Source: Rhizobiales bacterium dw_265 (GTDB lineage Bacteria > Pseudomonadota > Alphaproteobacteria > Micropepsales > Micropepsaceae). Taken from it: 64,000 nucleotides of DNA. Positions 32,803 to 43,361 of the stretch are shown here, piece after piece. The notes under the pieces were generated by a model. The model was not told where the DNA came from, did no database searches, and saw only the letters and a program-made list of their open reading frames with translations. Every line of letters starts with the position of its first letter. Positions within the stretch are counted from its first letter, which is position 1. The translations under genes and the position numbers were made by a program. The stretch spans positions 62,001 to 126,000 of the forward strand of contig JAAVUU010000003.1 of assembly GCA_018449595.1 (NCBI GenBank), written 5' to 3'.

Positions 32803-35086
32803 CATGCGCGCGCTCCTGCTGGGCCTCGTCATGACCTGCCTTTTCATGACCTCTTTGGCCGGGGCCCAGGCCGTCGCGGCGGCGCGGCTGCTGGAAGCCA
32901 GCGTCAACGGCCGGGACAGCGGCATCGTCATTCCCGTCACGGCGGAAGCCGATCACCTGTTCATCGCCGCCGGGGATTTGCGCAAACTCCCTCTTGCCGT
33001 CACGGCGCGCGCGGATGCGGACGGCCGCATCGACCTGGCGCATGCCGGCGGCCTCAGCGCCCATGTCGACGAGGCGGGCCAGCGGCTGCTGCTGACTCTC
33101 GCCGCCGCCGCGCTGCCGCGCCAGGTTTACGACCTGGGCGCGGGCGCGGCGATGCCGGCGGCGCGTTCCGACAGCGGCGCGATCTTTCACTATGATCTGT
33201 CCGCCACGGCAGGCGACGCACAAGTCTTGGGCCGCAGCCTGTCGGGCGGGGCTTCGCTGGGGCTGGATGTTTTCACGCCTGACGCCCGCATCGCCAACAG
33301 CGGCTTTGTCACCGGCAACAGCAGCGGCTGGCGCGGCGTGCGGCTGGACAGTGCGGTGATCCTGGATCGTCCCGACAGCCTGACGCATCTCATCCTGGGC
33401 GATGCCATCAGCGTCACGCCCGACTGGGGCCGCGCCGTGCGCTTCGGCGGCGTGGAATGGGCCAGCGATTTCGGCCTGCGCCCGGGCCTGGTGACCCAGC
33501 CGCTGCCCGCCTTCTTCGGCCAGAGCGAAGTCCCCGCCACGGTGGATGTGTTCAGCGGCGCGGCCAAACTGTATCAGCAGGATGTCGCGCCCGGACCTTT
33601 CGAGTTGCGCGACCTGCCCATCGTCACCGGCGGCGGCAGCGCCACCGTGGTGACCCATGACGTGCTGGGCCGCGAAACCACCCAGACCATCGCGCTCTAT
33701 ACCGATGCGGGGCTGCTGGCGCCGGGGCTGGAGTCCTATGCCCTGGATGCGGGCTTCCTGCGCCGTGGCTATGGCCAGAACTCCCTGGGCTATGACACGC
33801 CGCTGCTGTCGGCCAACTGGCGGCACGGCTTTACCGACACGCTGACGGTCGAGGCGCATGGCGAGGCCGCGCCCGGTCTGGCATTGCTGGGCGGCGGCGC
33901 GGAGTGGGGCTTCGGCTTCGGCTCCCTGACCGCCGACCTGGCCGGCAGTGGCGGCGACCATGAAGGCAATATGGCGTCCTTCTCGGCCCATGCCGTGGCG
34001 GGTGCCTTCAACCTGTACGGCCAGGGCTGGTTCGCCAGCAGCGGCTGGCGCGACCTGGCCAGCCTCGATGGCGGCGGCGTGGCGCCGGCGCGGCAGCGCT
34101 GGCAGGGCGGCATCACCGCCGACCTGGCGCCGTTCGGATTCCAGGACGGCGGCACCCTGGGCGTAAGCTGGATCAGCAGCAAATATGCCGGCCAGCCGGC
34201 GACGGCGCTGCTGTCGGCCTCCTGGACCCTGCCTTTGCCCGATGGCGCCTTCGCGGCCCTGAGCGGCTTGCGCGATTTCCAGACCGGGTCGTTGAGCGGG
34301 CAATTCTCCTTCAACATTCCGCTGGGCCCGCATGGCCTGGCCGGGGTGTCCGCCACCAACGACTCGGCGCTGGCGCTATACGACAGCCCCGCCGACCCCG
34401 ATGGCGGCTTCGGCTACCGGCTGGCCAGCGGCTGGCAGGATGGCGGCCGCTTCCAGGGCGAGGCCGACTGGATCGGCCCGCGCGTCGCGCTGGACGGCGC
34501 GGTGTCGGTGGAGCAGGGCATCGCCAGCCTGCGCACCGATGCCTCCGGCGCGCTGGTCTGGCTGCGCGGCAGCCTTTTTGCCGCCCACGATCCGGGGGGC
34601 GCGGTGGCGCTGGTGCAGACCGGCGAGAAGGATATTCACATCTATCGCGAGAACCGCCCGGTGGCGGTGAGCGACGATGCGGGCGAGGCGCTGCTGACCG
34701 GGCTGGATGCCTGGTCGCCCAACCATATCGCGGTGGAATCGCGCGACTATGCCTTCGACACCCTGGTGGAAAAGACCGACGACATCGTGGTGCCGCGCGC
34801 CTCAAGCGGCGTGGTGGTGGATCTCAAACCCCGCGCCCATCATCCGCTGCTGGCGATGGTGACGCTGGGGGCTTCGCCGCCGCCGCCCGGCGCGCGGGTG
34901 CTGCTGGATGGCGAGCCCCAGGCGATGCCGCTCGGCCGCGACGGCCAGTTGTTCATTGCCGAACTGGACCATCCGCGCGGCGCGGTGATCGAAAGCGGCG
35001 GCCTGCGCTGCCGCGTCTTCATCGAGCCGCGGAAACCGGGCGGCCAGCCGCTGCTTTGTCTGCGCGAGGCCAAGGGTGCGTATTAA
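32789..35086 (+). CDS. Outer-membrane usher of a chaperone-usher pilus
   Basis: A 765-aa fimbrial usher that exports and assembles pilin subunits. It has a signal peptide, an N-terminal chaperone-binding domain (about 30-130), a plug/barrel region with SEVPATVDVFSGAAKLYQQDVAPGPF, a long series of beta strands and C-terminal beta sandwich domains (PRASSGVVVDLKP). The internal domain GPFELRDLPIVTGGGSATVVTHDVLGRE is a usher hallmark. Shorter than FimD-type ushers, as in archaic systems. Start could be 32789 or 32804; the earlier is preferred for close packing with the chaperone gene. Confidence 0.92.
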   Translation: MSRRDMRALLLGLVMTCLFMTSLAGAQAVAAARLLEASVNGRDSGIVIPVTAEADHLFIAAGDLRKLPLAVTARADADGRIDLAHAGGLSAHVDEAGQRLLLTLAAAALPRQVYDLGAGAAMPAARSDSGAIFHYDLSATAGDAQVLGRSLSGGASLGLDVFTPDARIANSGFVTGNSSGWRGVRLDSAVILDRPDSLTHLILGDAISVTPDWGRAVRFGGVEWASDFGLRPGLVTQPLPAFFGQSEVPATVDVFSGAAKLYQQDVAPGPFELRDLPIVTGGGSATVVTHDVLGRETTQTIALYTDAGLLAPGLESYALDAGFLRRGYGQNSLGYDTPLLSANWRHGFTDTLTVEAHGEAAPGLALLGGGAEWGFGFGSLTADLAGSGGDHEGNMASFSAHAVAGAFNLYGQGWFASSGWRDLASLDGGGVAPARQRWQGGITADLAPFGFQDGGTLGVSWISSKYAGQPATALLSASWTLPLPDGAFAALSGLRDFQTGSLSGQFSFNIPLGPHGLAGVSATNDSALALYDSPADPDGGFGYRLASGWQDGGRFQGEADWIGPRVALDGAVSVEQGIASLRTDASGALVWLRGSLFAAHDPGGAVALVQTGEKDIHIYRENRPVAVSDDAGEALLTGLDAWSPNHIAVESRDYAFDTLVEKTDDIVVPRASSGVVVDLKPRAHHPLLAMVTLGASPPPPGARVLLDGEPQAMPLGRDGQLFIAELDHPRGAVIESGGLRCRVFIEPRKPGGQPLLCLREAKGAY

Positions 35087-35546
35087 GGTTACGCTCGTGA
35101 CGCTGTTGCTGGCGCCGTCGCCCGCCTTCGCGCTTCTGTGCGGCACCATATTGGACCCCATGTCGGTCAGCGCCACGCCCCTGATGTTTGGCAGCTATAC
35201 GCCCGCCAGCGCCAGCGCCTCCAGCACCAGCATCGCGATATCCTGCGGCCTGCTGGGGCTGGACCTGTTGCCCGACTTCGCGGTTTCCCTGTCGGCGGGC
35301 AACGCGGCGACCCCGTCGGGCCGCTATCTGGCGATGTCCGGCAGCCATCTTGGCTATAATATCTATACCGGCGCGGGTTACGCGACCGTCTGGGGCGACG
35401 GCAGCAACGGGTCCGTGACCCAGAGCTTCAACAGCATTCTCTCGCTGGGCAGCATCGGCTTTACCGGCTATGGCCGCATCCCGGCGGGCCAGTATGTCGC
35501 CGCTGGACCGTATACGGACAGAATAACCGTCACGGTAAGCTACTAA
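35076..35546 (+). CDS. Second SCPU-domain pilin, possible tip subunit
   Basis: A 156-aa secreted protein with a signal peptide ending PAFAL and a spore-coat-U domain: DPMSVSATPLMFGSYTPAS and the closing YGRIPAGQYVAAGPYTDRIT plus a terminal Tyr. It is more divergent from the first subunit than paralogues made by recent duplication would be. The position after the usher matches the tip adhesin of Csu operons, but that role is inferred. GTG start at 35076 lies 11 nt inside the usher gene. Confidence 0.85.
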   Translation: MRIKVTLVTLLLAPSPAFALLCGTILDPMSVSATPLMFGSYTPASASASSTSIAISCGLLGLDLLPDFAVSLSAGNAATPSGRYLAMSGSHLGYNIYTGAGYATVWGDGSNGSVTQSFNSILSLGSIGFTGYGRIPAGQYVAAGPYTDRITVTVSY

Positions 35547-35587
35547 ACGCGTTACCCAACCGTCGCAATCGCGGCTAATATAGTCCG

Positions 35588-36862
35588 ATGGTGGAATCGC
35601 TCGGACGGCTGCGCGCCACGGCCTGGCCCCTGGTCATCGGGAGCATCGCGGGCGGCGCTATCGTGCTGTTCGGCGGGCCGGGATTGTTCTGGGCGCTGGT
35701 GGCCTTCGCCCTGGCGGCGATGCTGATCGCCCAGTTCGTCAATTTCCAGGAACCCATCCTGCGCCCCGCCGAACAGGCGGCCGACGATCCCCTGGCGGCG
35801 CTGCCGCCCATGACGCGGGTGCTGATGGACCAGCTTCCCATTCCCGTGATGCTGCTGGACGATGACGAGCGGGTGCTGTTCGTCAACCGCTCGATGCGCG
35901 ACGTGCTGGGGCCGGGGCTGGACCGCAAGCGCGCGTCCAGCGTGCTGCGCAACCCTGACGTGCTGGCGGTGATCGCCGAGGCCGCCCAGGGTGTCAGCGC
36001 CAATGTCCCCTTCAGCCTGCCGGTGCCGATCGAACGCCACTTCCAGGCCTATGCCGCGCGCATCAGCATGTCGCCCCCGGTCACCGCGCTGTTGCTGCAC
36101 GACCTGACCCTGGTGCGCCGCAGCGAGCAGATGCGCGCCGACTTCATCGCCAATGCCAGCCACGAGTTGCGCACGCCCCTGGCGGCGGTGTCGGGGTTCA
36201 TCGAGACCCTGCGCGGCCATGCCAAGGCCGACGAGGCGGCGCGCGAGCAGTTCCTCGACATCATGGCGACCGAAGCCGCGCGCATGCGCCGGCTGATCGA
36301 GGATCTGCTGTCGCTCAGCCGCATCGAGATGAACGAGCATGTCAAGCCGGAGGGGCGTATCGCCCTGGAAGGCGTGGTGCGCCAGGCCGCCGCCGCCCTC
36401 AAGCCGCTGGCGGCGCAAGACGGCATCACCGTGACGATCGAGGCGGCGCCGGGCCTGCCGGTGGTGATCGGCGAGCATGACGAACTGGTGCAACTGTTCC
36501 AGAACCTGGTCCAGAACGCGATCAAGTATGGCCGGGAGAACGGCAAGGTGCAGGTCGCCATCGCCGCCCGCGACGGCCAGATCGTCACCACGGTGAAGGA
36601 TGACGGCGAAGGCATCGCGCCCGGCGCCATCCCCCGCCTGACCGAGCGTTTCTACCGGGTGGACGTCAAGCGCTCGCGCGAACGCGGCGGCACCGGGCTG
36701 GGGCTGGCCATCGTCAAGCACATCGTCAGCCGCCACCAGGGCCGGCTGAGCATCGAGAGCAAGCTGGGCGAGGGCAGCACTTTCACCGTCCTGCTGCCCG
36801 TCGCGCCGGGGGAAATCACACCGAAAACGTCCCAGCCGGAGCCTGTCACGGAAATGTTATAA
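35588..36862 (+). CDS. phoR: Phosphate-starvation sensor histidine kinase PhoR
   Basis: A 424-aa membrane kinase. Two N-terminal helices (about 10-50, LFGGPGLFWALVAFALAAML), a PAS-like domain (about 80-175), the dimerisation/phosphoacceptor helix with H192 in NASHELRTPLAAVSGFIETL and a full HATPase domain (QLFQNLVQNAIKYG, KDDGEGIAP, RGGTGLGLAIVKHI). It phosphorylates PhoB when phosphate is scarce, restrained by PhoU and the Pst transporter. The 3' end overlaps a Pho-box-like sequence ahead of phoU. The pstSCAB genes usually found between phoR and phoU are absent. Confidence 0.94.
   Translation: MVESLGRLRATAWPLVIGSIAGGAIVLFGGPGLFWALVAFALAAMLIAQFVNFQEPILRPAEQAADDPLAALPPMTRVLMDQLPIPVMLLDDDERVLFVNRSMRDVLGPGLDRKRASSVLRNPDVLAVIAEAAQGVSANVPFSLPVPIERHFQAYAARISMSPPVTALLLHDLTLVRRSEQMRADFIANASHELRTPLAAVSGFIETLRGHAKADEAAREQFLDIMATEAARMRRLIEDLLSLSRIEMNEHVKPEGRIALEGVVRQAAAALKPLAAQDGITVTIEAAPGLPVVIGEHDELVQLFQNLVQNAIKYGRENGKVQVAIAARDGQIVTTVKDDGEGIAPGAIPRLTERFYRVDVKRSRERGGTGLGLAIVKHIVSRHQGRLSIESKLGEGSTFTVLLPVAPGEITPKTSQPEPVTEML
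36843..36860 (+). promoter_or_regulatory. Possible Pho box ahead of phoU
   Basis: CTGTCAC-GGAA-ATGTTAT matches the paired heptamer pattern of PhoB sites (CTGTCAT, 4-nt gap, CTGTCAT) in 6 and 5 of 7 positions. It lies at the end of phoR, 66 nt before phoU, and could give phoU-phoB its own promoter. Confidence 0.35.
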
Positions 36863-36926
36863 AACAGTCGCATAGGATTGGTGCGAACCGCCTAGCTAGG
36901 GTTCTGACCAGATTGGAAACCGCGCG

Positions 36927-37642
36927 ATGAATGACCATACCGTCAAATCCTTTGGGGAGCAGCTTGACGCCCTTGCCGCGCTGGTGGCCCAGATGGGCGG
37001 CCTGGCGGAAGCCCAGTTCGCGGCCGCCGTCGAGGCCATTGCCCGCCGCGATTCGACCGCGGCGGAACGCGCCGTGGGCGGCGACATCCGCATCGACGAG
37101 ATTCAGCAGGACATCGAGGACCGCGCCCTGAAGCTGCTGGCGCTGCGCCAGCCCATGGCGGTGGACCTGCGCGAGACCCTGGCCGCGATCAAGACCGCCG
37201 CCGAACTGGAGCGCATCGGCGACCTGGCCAAGAATATCGCCAAGCGCGCCATGGTGCTGAACCGCGAACCGCCGATCCGCCTGACCCAGAGCCTCGCCCG
37301 CATGGGCAAGGCGGCGCAGATCCAGCTCAAGCAGGTGCTGGACGCCTTTTCCAGCCGCAATGCGGAGGAAGCCGAAGCGGTGTGGAACCGCGATGGCGAG
37401 ATCGACGAAATCTACAACAGCCTGTTCCGCGAACTGCTGACCTACATGATGGAAGACCCGCGCACCATCGGCCTGTGTACCCATCTTCTGTTCGTCGCCA
37501 AGAACATCGAGCGTTGCGGCGACCATTGCACCAACATCGCCGAGGTGGTGTACCACATGGTGCGCGCCGGCCATCTCGCCAACAACCGCCCCAAGGCGGA
37601 CACCACCAGCGAAACCGCCGTGCCCTACGAGAATCACGCCAA

Positions 37643-37646
<4 letters not shown>
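36927..37646 (+). CDS. phoU: Phosphate transport regulator PhoU
   Basis: A 239-aa helical protein of two PhoU domains (each a three-helix bundle): about 15-110 and 120-215. Conserved acidic/metal-cluster text VDLRETLAAIKTAAELERIGDLAKNIAKR and its second-domain copy FVAKNIERCGDHCTNIAEVVYHMV are intact. PhoU couples Pst activity to PhoR and dampens the regulon. Its stop overlaps the phoB ATG (ATGA). An AT-rich leader with a Pho-box-like site precedes it. Confidence 0.95.
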
Positions 37647-38356
<710 letters not shown>

Positions 38357-38369
38357 TTCAGACACCGTC

Positions 38370-38470
38370 TGTCATGGCCCGCCGGAGAGCGGGCCACCCA
38401 GTTGGTGTGCATACGATGTCGGCATGGGAGTCTGCGTCACCTGGGTGGCCCGCTTTCGCGGGCCATGACA
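38370..38470. repeat. 101-bp palindromic intergenic element, copy B
   Basis: Same length and near-identical sequence to copy A (19498), with the TGTCATGGCCCGC/GCGGGCCATGACA ends. It fills most of the 146-nt gap between convergent phoB and the glutathione peroxidase gene. Confidence 0.85.
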
Positions 38471-38502
38471 GTTTTATTTTGAATTTCAATTGTGTGCAGA
38501 CC

Positions 38503-38979
<477 letters not shown>

Positions 38980-39079
38980 GCGGAGAGATTGGCATGCGAT
39001 CCGTGACAGACGCTAGTGCCACCTGCCGCTCGCGGCGTTGGATGGTCTGGCCTCGATTTCTGCCAATAAATCCAAAATT

Positions 39080-39225
39080 TGTCATGGCCTGCAAATGCGG
39101 GCCACCCAGGTGACACCGGCAAAAATCCAGCAATTTGGTCGATATTCAATTCGGAAGCGGGGTGCTTTACGCCCAACTGGGTGGCCGTTCGCACGCTGTC
39201 GCTACGAACCCGGCGGGCCATGACA
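39080..39225. repeat. Long-form palindromic element, copy C, with a nested 23-nt hairpin
   Basis: Starts TGTCATGGCCTGC and ends GGGCCATGACA, in the reverse orientation relative to copies A, B and E. The middle matches copy D (GGTGACACCGGC..., CAATTTGGT, TTCGGAAGC, GCCCAACTGGGTGG). It is about 16 nt longer because a 23-nt hairpin (39187-39209, GTTCG...CGAAC) interrupts the right arm. It lies between two genes on the same strand. Confidence 0.8.
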
Positions 39226-39244
39226 ACAATGGACGGGTCGCAAC

Positions 39245-39709
39245 TCACCCCGCCATCCGGCCCTTATGGTCGCTGCGCCGCGCCTGCTGCGGCTGATAGG
39301 CCTTGCGGGCATGGGCCTCGCAATAGGGCGATCCCGCCTTGGGGCTGTGGCCGCAGAAGTGGAACTCGGTGGCGGCGGGATCGCCGATCGGCCAGCGGCA
39401 CATCCGGTCGCTGATGGTCAGCACGGTGGCATGGCTGCCGTCTTCCAGCTGCAGGGGATCTTCCTCCACCACTGGGGCAGCGGGAACATGGCTCCTCACG
39501 CTGGGCACCTTGGGCGCCATGGGCAGGCGCGGGCGTTCCGAGCGCGACGGGCTGGCGCGGCCCGCCAGGCCCAGCCGGTGCACCTTGCCGATCACGGCAT
39601 TGCGGGTGACGCCGCCCAGGGCGCGGGCGATCTGGCTGGCGGAAAGGCCCTCCGTCCATAATGTCTTGAGCTGTTCAACCCGGTCGTCGGACCAGTTCAT
39701 CGCTGTCAT
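39245..39709 (-). CDS. gcrA: Cell-cycle transcription regulator GcrA
   Basis: A 154-aa alphaproteobacterial regulator that works with sigma-70 at methylated GANTC promoters in S-phase. N-terminal domain text WSDDRVEQLKTLWTEGLSAS-QIARALGGVTRNAVIGKVHRLGL is diagnostic; the C-terminal part (CRWPIGDPAATEFHFCG and PYCEAHARKAY) carries the cysteine-rich sigma-contact domain. TAGGAG 8-9 nt before the ATG at 39709 fixes this start; an internal ATG at 39700 would give the shorter form seen in relatives. A GTTAACC...GGTTACC palindrome lies 30-45 nt upstream. Divergent from argD. Confidence 0.95.
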   Translation of the reverse strand: MTAMNWSDDRVEQLKTLWTEGLSASQIARALGGVTRNAVIGKVHRLGLAGRASPSRSERPRLPMAPKVPSVRSHVPAAPVVEEDPLQLEDGSHATVLTISDRMCRWPIGDPAATEFHFCGHSPKAGSPYCEAHARKAYQPQQARRSDHKGRMAG

Positions 39710-39943
39710 GGCTGTCGCTCCTAGGCTGGTGGGCCGTCGTTAACCCCCCGGTTACCAAATACAGTAGCGCGACGGTTGCGGCACACAAGCATTACGGGAT
39801 AGCCCCCACGCCTTGTCCACATGATTCGAGGGCCTACTCGCAAGGCCGCGATGCGCCGCCGGGGGTAGTCAAACCGCCACGGAAAGCCGATAAACAGGTT
39901 TTCCAGCACCAGCTTGTAATTTTGTTTCGTGAAGGAGTGCGTC

Positions 39944-41137
39944 GTGTCCGCTTCGGCTTTGTTTCCCACCTATAACCGGGCGGACATCGCGTTCGTCCGT
40001 GGCGAAGGTTCCTACCTTTTCGCCGAGGATGGGAAGCGATACCTGGACCTGGGGGCCGGCATCGCGGTCAACGCCTTCGGCCATGCCAATCCCACCCTGG
40101 TCGCGGCCCTGACCGAGCAGGCCGGCAAGCTGTGGCATGTCTCCAACCTTTACACCGTGCCCGGCCAGGAAAGCCTGTCGAAGAAGCTGGCCGAGAACAG
40201 CTTCGCCGACGTCGCCTTCTTCACCAATTCCGGCGCGGAAGCCATCGAACTCGCCATCAAGACGGCGCGGCGCTACCAGTTCGTCAGCGGCCATCCCGAA
40301 CGTTTCCACATCATCACCTTTGAAGGCGCCTTCCATGGCCGCACCTATGGCGCGGTGAATGCGACGGGAAACGAAAAATATCTCGAAGGCTTCGGCCCCA
40401 AGATGGAAGGCTTCGACCATATTCCGGTCGAGGACATCGACGCCCTGAACAAGGCGGTGGGGCCGCAGACCGCCGCCATCCTGATCGAGCCGGTGCAGGG
40501 CGAGGGCGGGGTGCATGCGGTGGCGCCCGACTTCCTGCGCCATCTGCGCAAGCTGTGCGATGAAAAGGGGTTGCTGCTGATCCTGGATGAAGTCCAGACC
40601 GGCATCGGCCGCACCGGCAAGCTGTTCGCGCATGAGTGGGCGGGCATCACGCCCGACATCATGACCGTGGCCAAGGGCATCGGCGGCGGCTTTCCGCTGG
40701 GCGCGGTGCTGGCGACGCGCGAAGCCGCCAAGGGCATGACCGCGGGCACCCATGGCACCACCTATGGCGGCAATCCGCTGGCCATGGCGGTGGGCAATGC
40801 CGCGCTCGACCTGGCGCTGGCGCCGGGCTTCCTGGATCATGTCAACAAAGCCGCCAATTACCTGCACCAGCAACTGGGCGCGCTGGTGGCGAGCCATCCC
40901 GGCGTGTTCGAAAGCGTGCGCGGGCAGGGGCTGATGGTGGGGCTGAAGGCCAAGGTGGCCAATACCGACTTCATCAAGGCGGCGCGGGCCAACGGCCTGG
41001 TGGTGCTGCCGGCCGGCGACAATGTCGTGCGGCTGCTGCCGCCTTTGACCATCACCCTGGAGGAATTGCGCGAAGGCATCGCGCTGCTCGACAAGACCGC
41101 CTCCGACATGGAAATGCAGAAAGCCGCCGCCCAATGA
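39944..41137 (+). CDS. argD: Acetylornithine/succinyldiaminopimelate aminotransferase ArgD
   Basis: A 397-aa class III PLP enzyme making N-acetylornithine in arginine synthesis (and perhaps acting in lysine synthesis). Motifs: [57 protein letters not shown] and the PLP Lys244 in [17 protein letters not shown] at 39944 is preferred over 39929 because AAGGAG precedes it at 7-8 nt. It begins the argD-argF-hslO operon, overlapping argF by 4 nt. Confidence 0.95.
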   Translation: MSASALFPTYNRADIAFVRGEGSYLFAEDGKRYLDLGAGIAVNAFGHANPTLVAALTEQAGKLWHVSNLYTVPGQESLSKKLAENSFADVAFFTNSGAEAIELAIKTARRYQFVSGHPERFHIITFEGAFHGRTYGAVNATGNEKYLEGFGPKMEGFDHIPVEDIDALNKAVGPQTAAILIEPVQGEGGVHAVAPDFLRHLRKLCDEKGLLLILDEVQTGIGRTGKLFAHEWAGITPDIMTVAKGIGGGFPLGAVLATREAAKGMTAGTHGTTYGGNPLAMAVGNAALDLALAPGFLDHVNKAANYLHQQLGALVASHPGVFESVRGQGLMVGLKAKVANTDFIKAARANGLVVLPAGDNVVRLLPPLTITLEELREGIALLDKTASDMEMQKAAAQ

Positions 41138-42072
41138 ACGCCCCCGTCACAGTGAAGCCGAAACATTTCCTCGACCTGTCGGACCATGACAGCGCCACCC
41201 TGAAGGCGATGATCGCCGACGCCAAGGCGCGCAAGGCGGCGCGCGCCGGCCGCTCCAAGGGGGCGCTGGACGACGACCGCCCGCTGGACGGCAAGGTGCT
41301 GGCGATGATCTTCGACAAGCAGAGCACCCGCACGCGCATCTCCTTCGACATGGCGGCGCGGCAGCTTGGCGGCTCGGCCCTGATGCTGACCGGCAACGAG
41401 ATGCAGCTGGCGCGCGAGGAAACCATCGCCGATACCGCCCGCGTGATCTCGCGCTATGTCGATGCGGTGATGATCCGCCTTTTGGATCACGAGATGATCG
41501 AGGAACTGGCGGCCAACGCCACCATTCCCGTCATCAACGGCCTGACCAAATGGTCCCATCCCTGCCAGGTGATGGCGGATGTGCTGACTTTCGAGGAACA
41601 TCGCGGCTCCATCGCCGGGGCCACCGTGTGCTGGTCGGGCGACGGCAACAATGTGCTGACCAGCTGGGTGCATGCGGCGGTCAAGTTCGGCTTCAAGCTG
41701 AACGTCGCCAGCCCCCGCGAACTGATCGTGGACCAGGAAACCCGCGACTGGGCCGCCGGCAATCCGCTGGTGAGTTTCACCACCGATGCCGAAGCCGCCG
41801 CCGCGGGCGCGGATTGCGTGGTGTCGGATGCCTGGGTCTCGATGGGCGACGACAACGCCACCAAGCGCCACAACCTGCTCAAGCCCTATCAGGTCAACAA
41901 GCACCTGATGGGCCTGGCCAAGAAGGACGCCATCTTCATGCACTGTCTCCCCGCCCACAGGGGCGAGGAAGTGACCGACGACGTGATCGACGGCCCGCAA
42001 TCGGTGGTGTTCGACGAGGCGGAAAACCGCCTGCATGCCCAGAAGGCGATCCTGGCCTGGGCGCTTTCTTGA
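41134..42072 (+). CDS. argF: Ornithine carbamoyltransferase ArgF
   Basis: A 312-aa enzyme joining ornithine and carbamoyl phosphate to citrulline. The carbamoyl-phosphate motif is [13 protein letters not shown], the [14 protein letters not shown] block aligns residues for both substrates, and the catalytic Cys lies in [16 protein letters not shown]. Length is normal. Start overlaps argD stop (ATGA). It is the second step gene of the operon; hslO follows after 31 nt. Confidence 0.95.
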   Translation: MNAPVTVKPKHFLDLSDHDSATLKAMIADAKARKAARAGRSKGALDDDRPLDGKVLAMIFDKQSTRTRISFDMAARQLGGSALMLTGNEMQLAREETIADTARVISRYVDAVMIRLLDHEMIEELAANATIPVINGLTKWSHPCQVMADVLTFEEHRGSIAGATVCWSGDGNNVLTSWVHAAVKFGFKLNVASPRELIVDQETRDWAAGNPLVSFTTDAEAAAAGADCVVSDAWVSMGDDNATKRHNLLKPYQVNKHLMGLAKKDAIFMHCLPAHRGEEVTDDVIDGPQSVVFDEAENRLHAQKAILAWALS

Positions 42073-42103
42073 AAGTGGGCGCCTAAAGGCCATATTGTCG
42101 GGC

Positions 42104-43030
42104 ATGCCTGACAAACTGGAACAGCCCGCGCCCTATGGCGACTTCGTCCTGCCGTTCGACATCGCCCAGGCGGGCGTGCGCGGGCGGCTGGTCCGGCTGG
42201 ATGCCGCCTCGGCCCGGGCGCTGGGCGCCCATGCCCTGCCGGAACCCGCCGCCCGGGTGGCGGGCGAGGTGGTGGCGCTGGGCGCGCTCTTGGGAACCGC
42301 GCTGAAGCTGGACGGGCGGCTGACCATCCAGACCAAGGGCGACGGCCCGCTGGACCTGGTGACCGCCGACTATTACGGCGCCGACGAGAACCGCCATCGC
42401 GGCGTGCGCGGCTATGCCCGGGTGGATGCCGAACGCTTCGGGGCGCTGGAGGGCCGGGAATTCGACAAGCTGGCGGGCAAGGGCGCGCTGGCCATCACCA
42501 TCGAGCCGCAGCGCGGCGGCAAGACCTACCAGGGCATTGTCGAACTGTCGCCCGACGGCATCGCCGCCAGCGCCGAGACCTATTTCGCCCAGTCCGAACA
42601 GTTGCCCACCGTGATCCGGCTGGCCGCCGCGCCGCTGTACCTGGCCGGGGAGAAGGAGCCGCACTGGCGCGCCGGCGGCATCATGCTGCAGATGACGCCC
42701 GATGCCGCCAGAGAGGGCGTCGAAAGCAAATCCGACGACTGGGAGCGGCTGTCGCTGCTGCTGAAGACGGTGGAAGACCTGGAACTGGTGGACACCACCC
42801 TGGCGCCGGAAACCCTGCTGTGGCGGCTGTTCCATGAAGACGAAGTGCGGGTGCAGCCGCCCGAGCCGGTGATCTTCCGCTGCGATTGCAATGCCGACCG
42901 CATCATCACGGTGTTGAAAAGCTACGCCCCGGAAGACCGCGCCGGCCTGGCCGATCCCGACGGCGTGATTAGAGCTAGGTGTGAATTCTGCGGGAAGACG
43001 CATGAAATTGGACCTGACAGTTTGGCGTAG
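42104..43030 (+). CDS. hslO: Redox-regulated chaperone Hsp33 with a codon-recoded C-terminal tail
   Basis: A 308-aa chaperone that traps unfolded proteins under oxidative stress; zinc release from four cysteines turns it on. The substrate domain (1 to about 230) and redox domain with C-x-C (FRCDCNADRI) and C-x-x-C (RCEFCGK) are present. From codon 288 (att at 42968) to the stop, codons switch abruptly to AT-rich rare forms (aga, agg, tgt, gga, cct, agt), unlike the rest of the gene. A second copy of the same tail with normal GC-rich codons lies downstream at 43119-43163 and overlaps the next ATG, as a native stop would. Length is near the usual. The current end probably came from an insertion. 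Confidence 0.9.
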   Translation: MPDKLEQPAPYGDFVLPFDIAQAGVRGRLVRLDAASARALGAHALPEPAARVAGEVVALGALLGTALKLDGRLTIQTKGDGPLDLVTADYYGADENRHRGVRGYARVDAERFGALEGREFDKLAGKGALAITIEPQRGGKTYQGIVELSPDGIAASAETYFAQSEQLPTVIRLAAAPLYLAGEKEPHWRAGGIMLQMTPDAAREGVESKSDDWERLSLLLKTVEDLELVDTTLAPETLLWRLFHEDEVRVQPPEPVIFRCDCNADRIITVLKSYAPEDRAGLADPDGVIRARCEFCGKTHEIGPDSLA

Positions 43031-43163
43031 GTTGCTGCGTTGCCGCTCGCTTTGGCTCGCGGCGTTCGGCGCTCAAATCGGTCCACTGGACCGATTTGCC
43101 CCTCCGGGTCGCGCCTCACTCTGCGGCAAGACCCATGAGATCGGGCCGGAGTCGCTGACATGA
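43031..43163 (+). other. Insertion remnant and orphan native hslO tail
   Basis: After the hslO stop, a GC-rich palindromic segment (about 43040-43062, GCCGC...GCGGC; then 43074-43096 with the perfect arms AAATCGGTCC/GGACCGATTT) is followed by a readable tail LCGKTHEIGPESLT and stop at 43161-43163. That tail differs from the current hslO end mainly at synonymous positions. The native stop TGA overlaps ATG at 43160. The two stops are 133 nt apart. Confidence 0.7.
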
Positions 43164-43360
43164 AAGCGGAGCGCGCCGTCGCGCATTTCGCCGCCCGCCG
43201 CATCGCGCCGCGCCTGCTGGGCCGCCTGGGCCTGCGGTTCCTGCCGGGCGGGCTGGTGGCGATGCTGCTGGCGGAAGGCCTGCTGCTGGCCTGGCGCGAG
43301 TTGCGCAAGCGGCCCGACCTCAGGAAGCGGTTGTTGGGCCAACTTGTGAGGTCTTTTTAA
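43160..43360 (+). CDS. Small basic hypothetical protein
   Basis: A 66-aa Arg/Leu-rich protein with one amphipathic or short transmembrane helix (LRFLPGGLVAMLLAEGLLLAW) and a basic tail RKRPDLRKRLLGQLVRSF. No family recognised. Its ATG overlaps the orphan native stop of hslO (ATGA), showing it was the third or fourth gene of the argD-argF-hslO operon before the insertion; it now starts 130 nt after the present hslO stop. Followed at once by repeat copy D. Confidence 0.55.
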   Translation: MKAERAVAHFAARRIAPRLLGRLGLRFLPGGLVAMLLAEGLLLAWRELRKRPDLRKRLLGQLVRSF

Positions 43361-43361
43361 T

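Noticed and set aside
39740-39755. TTAACC...GGTTACC palindrome before gcrA as a CtrA box
   Set aside because: The spacing between TTAA and TTAC is 8 nt rather than 7 and the second half is TTAC, so it does not meet the consensus; recorded only as a possible half-site.
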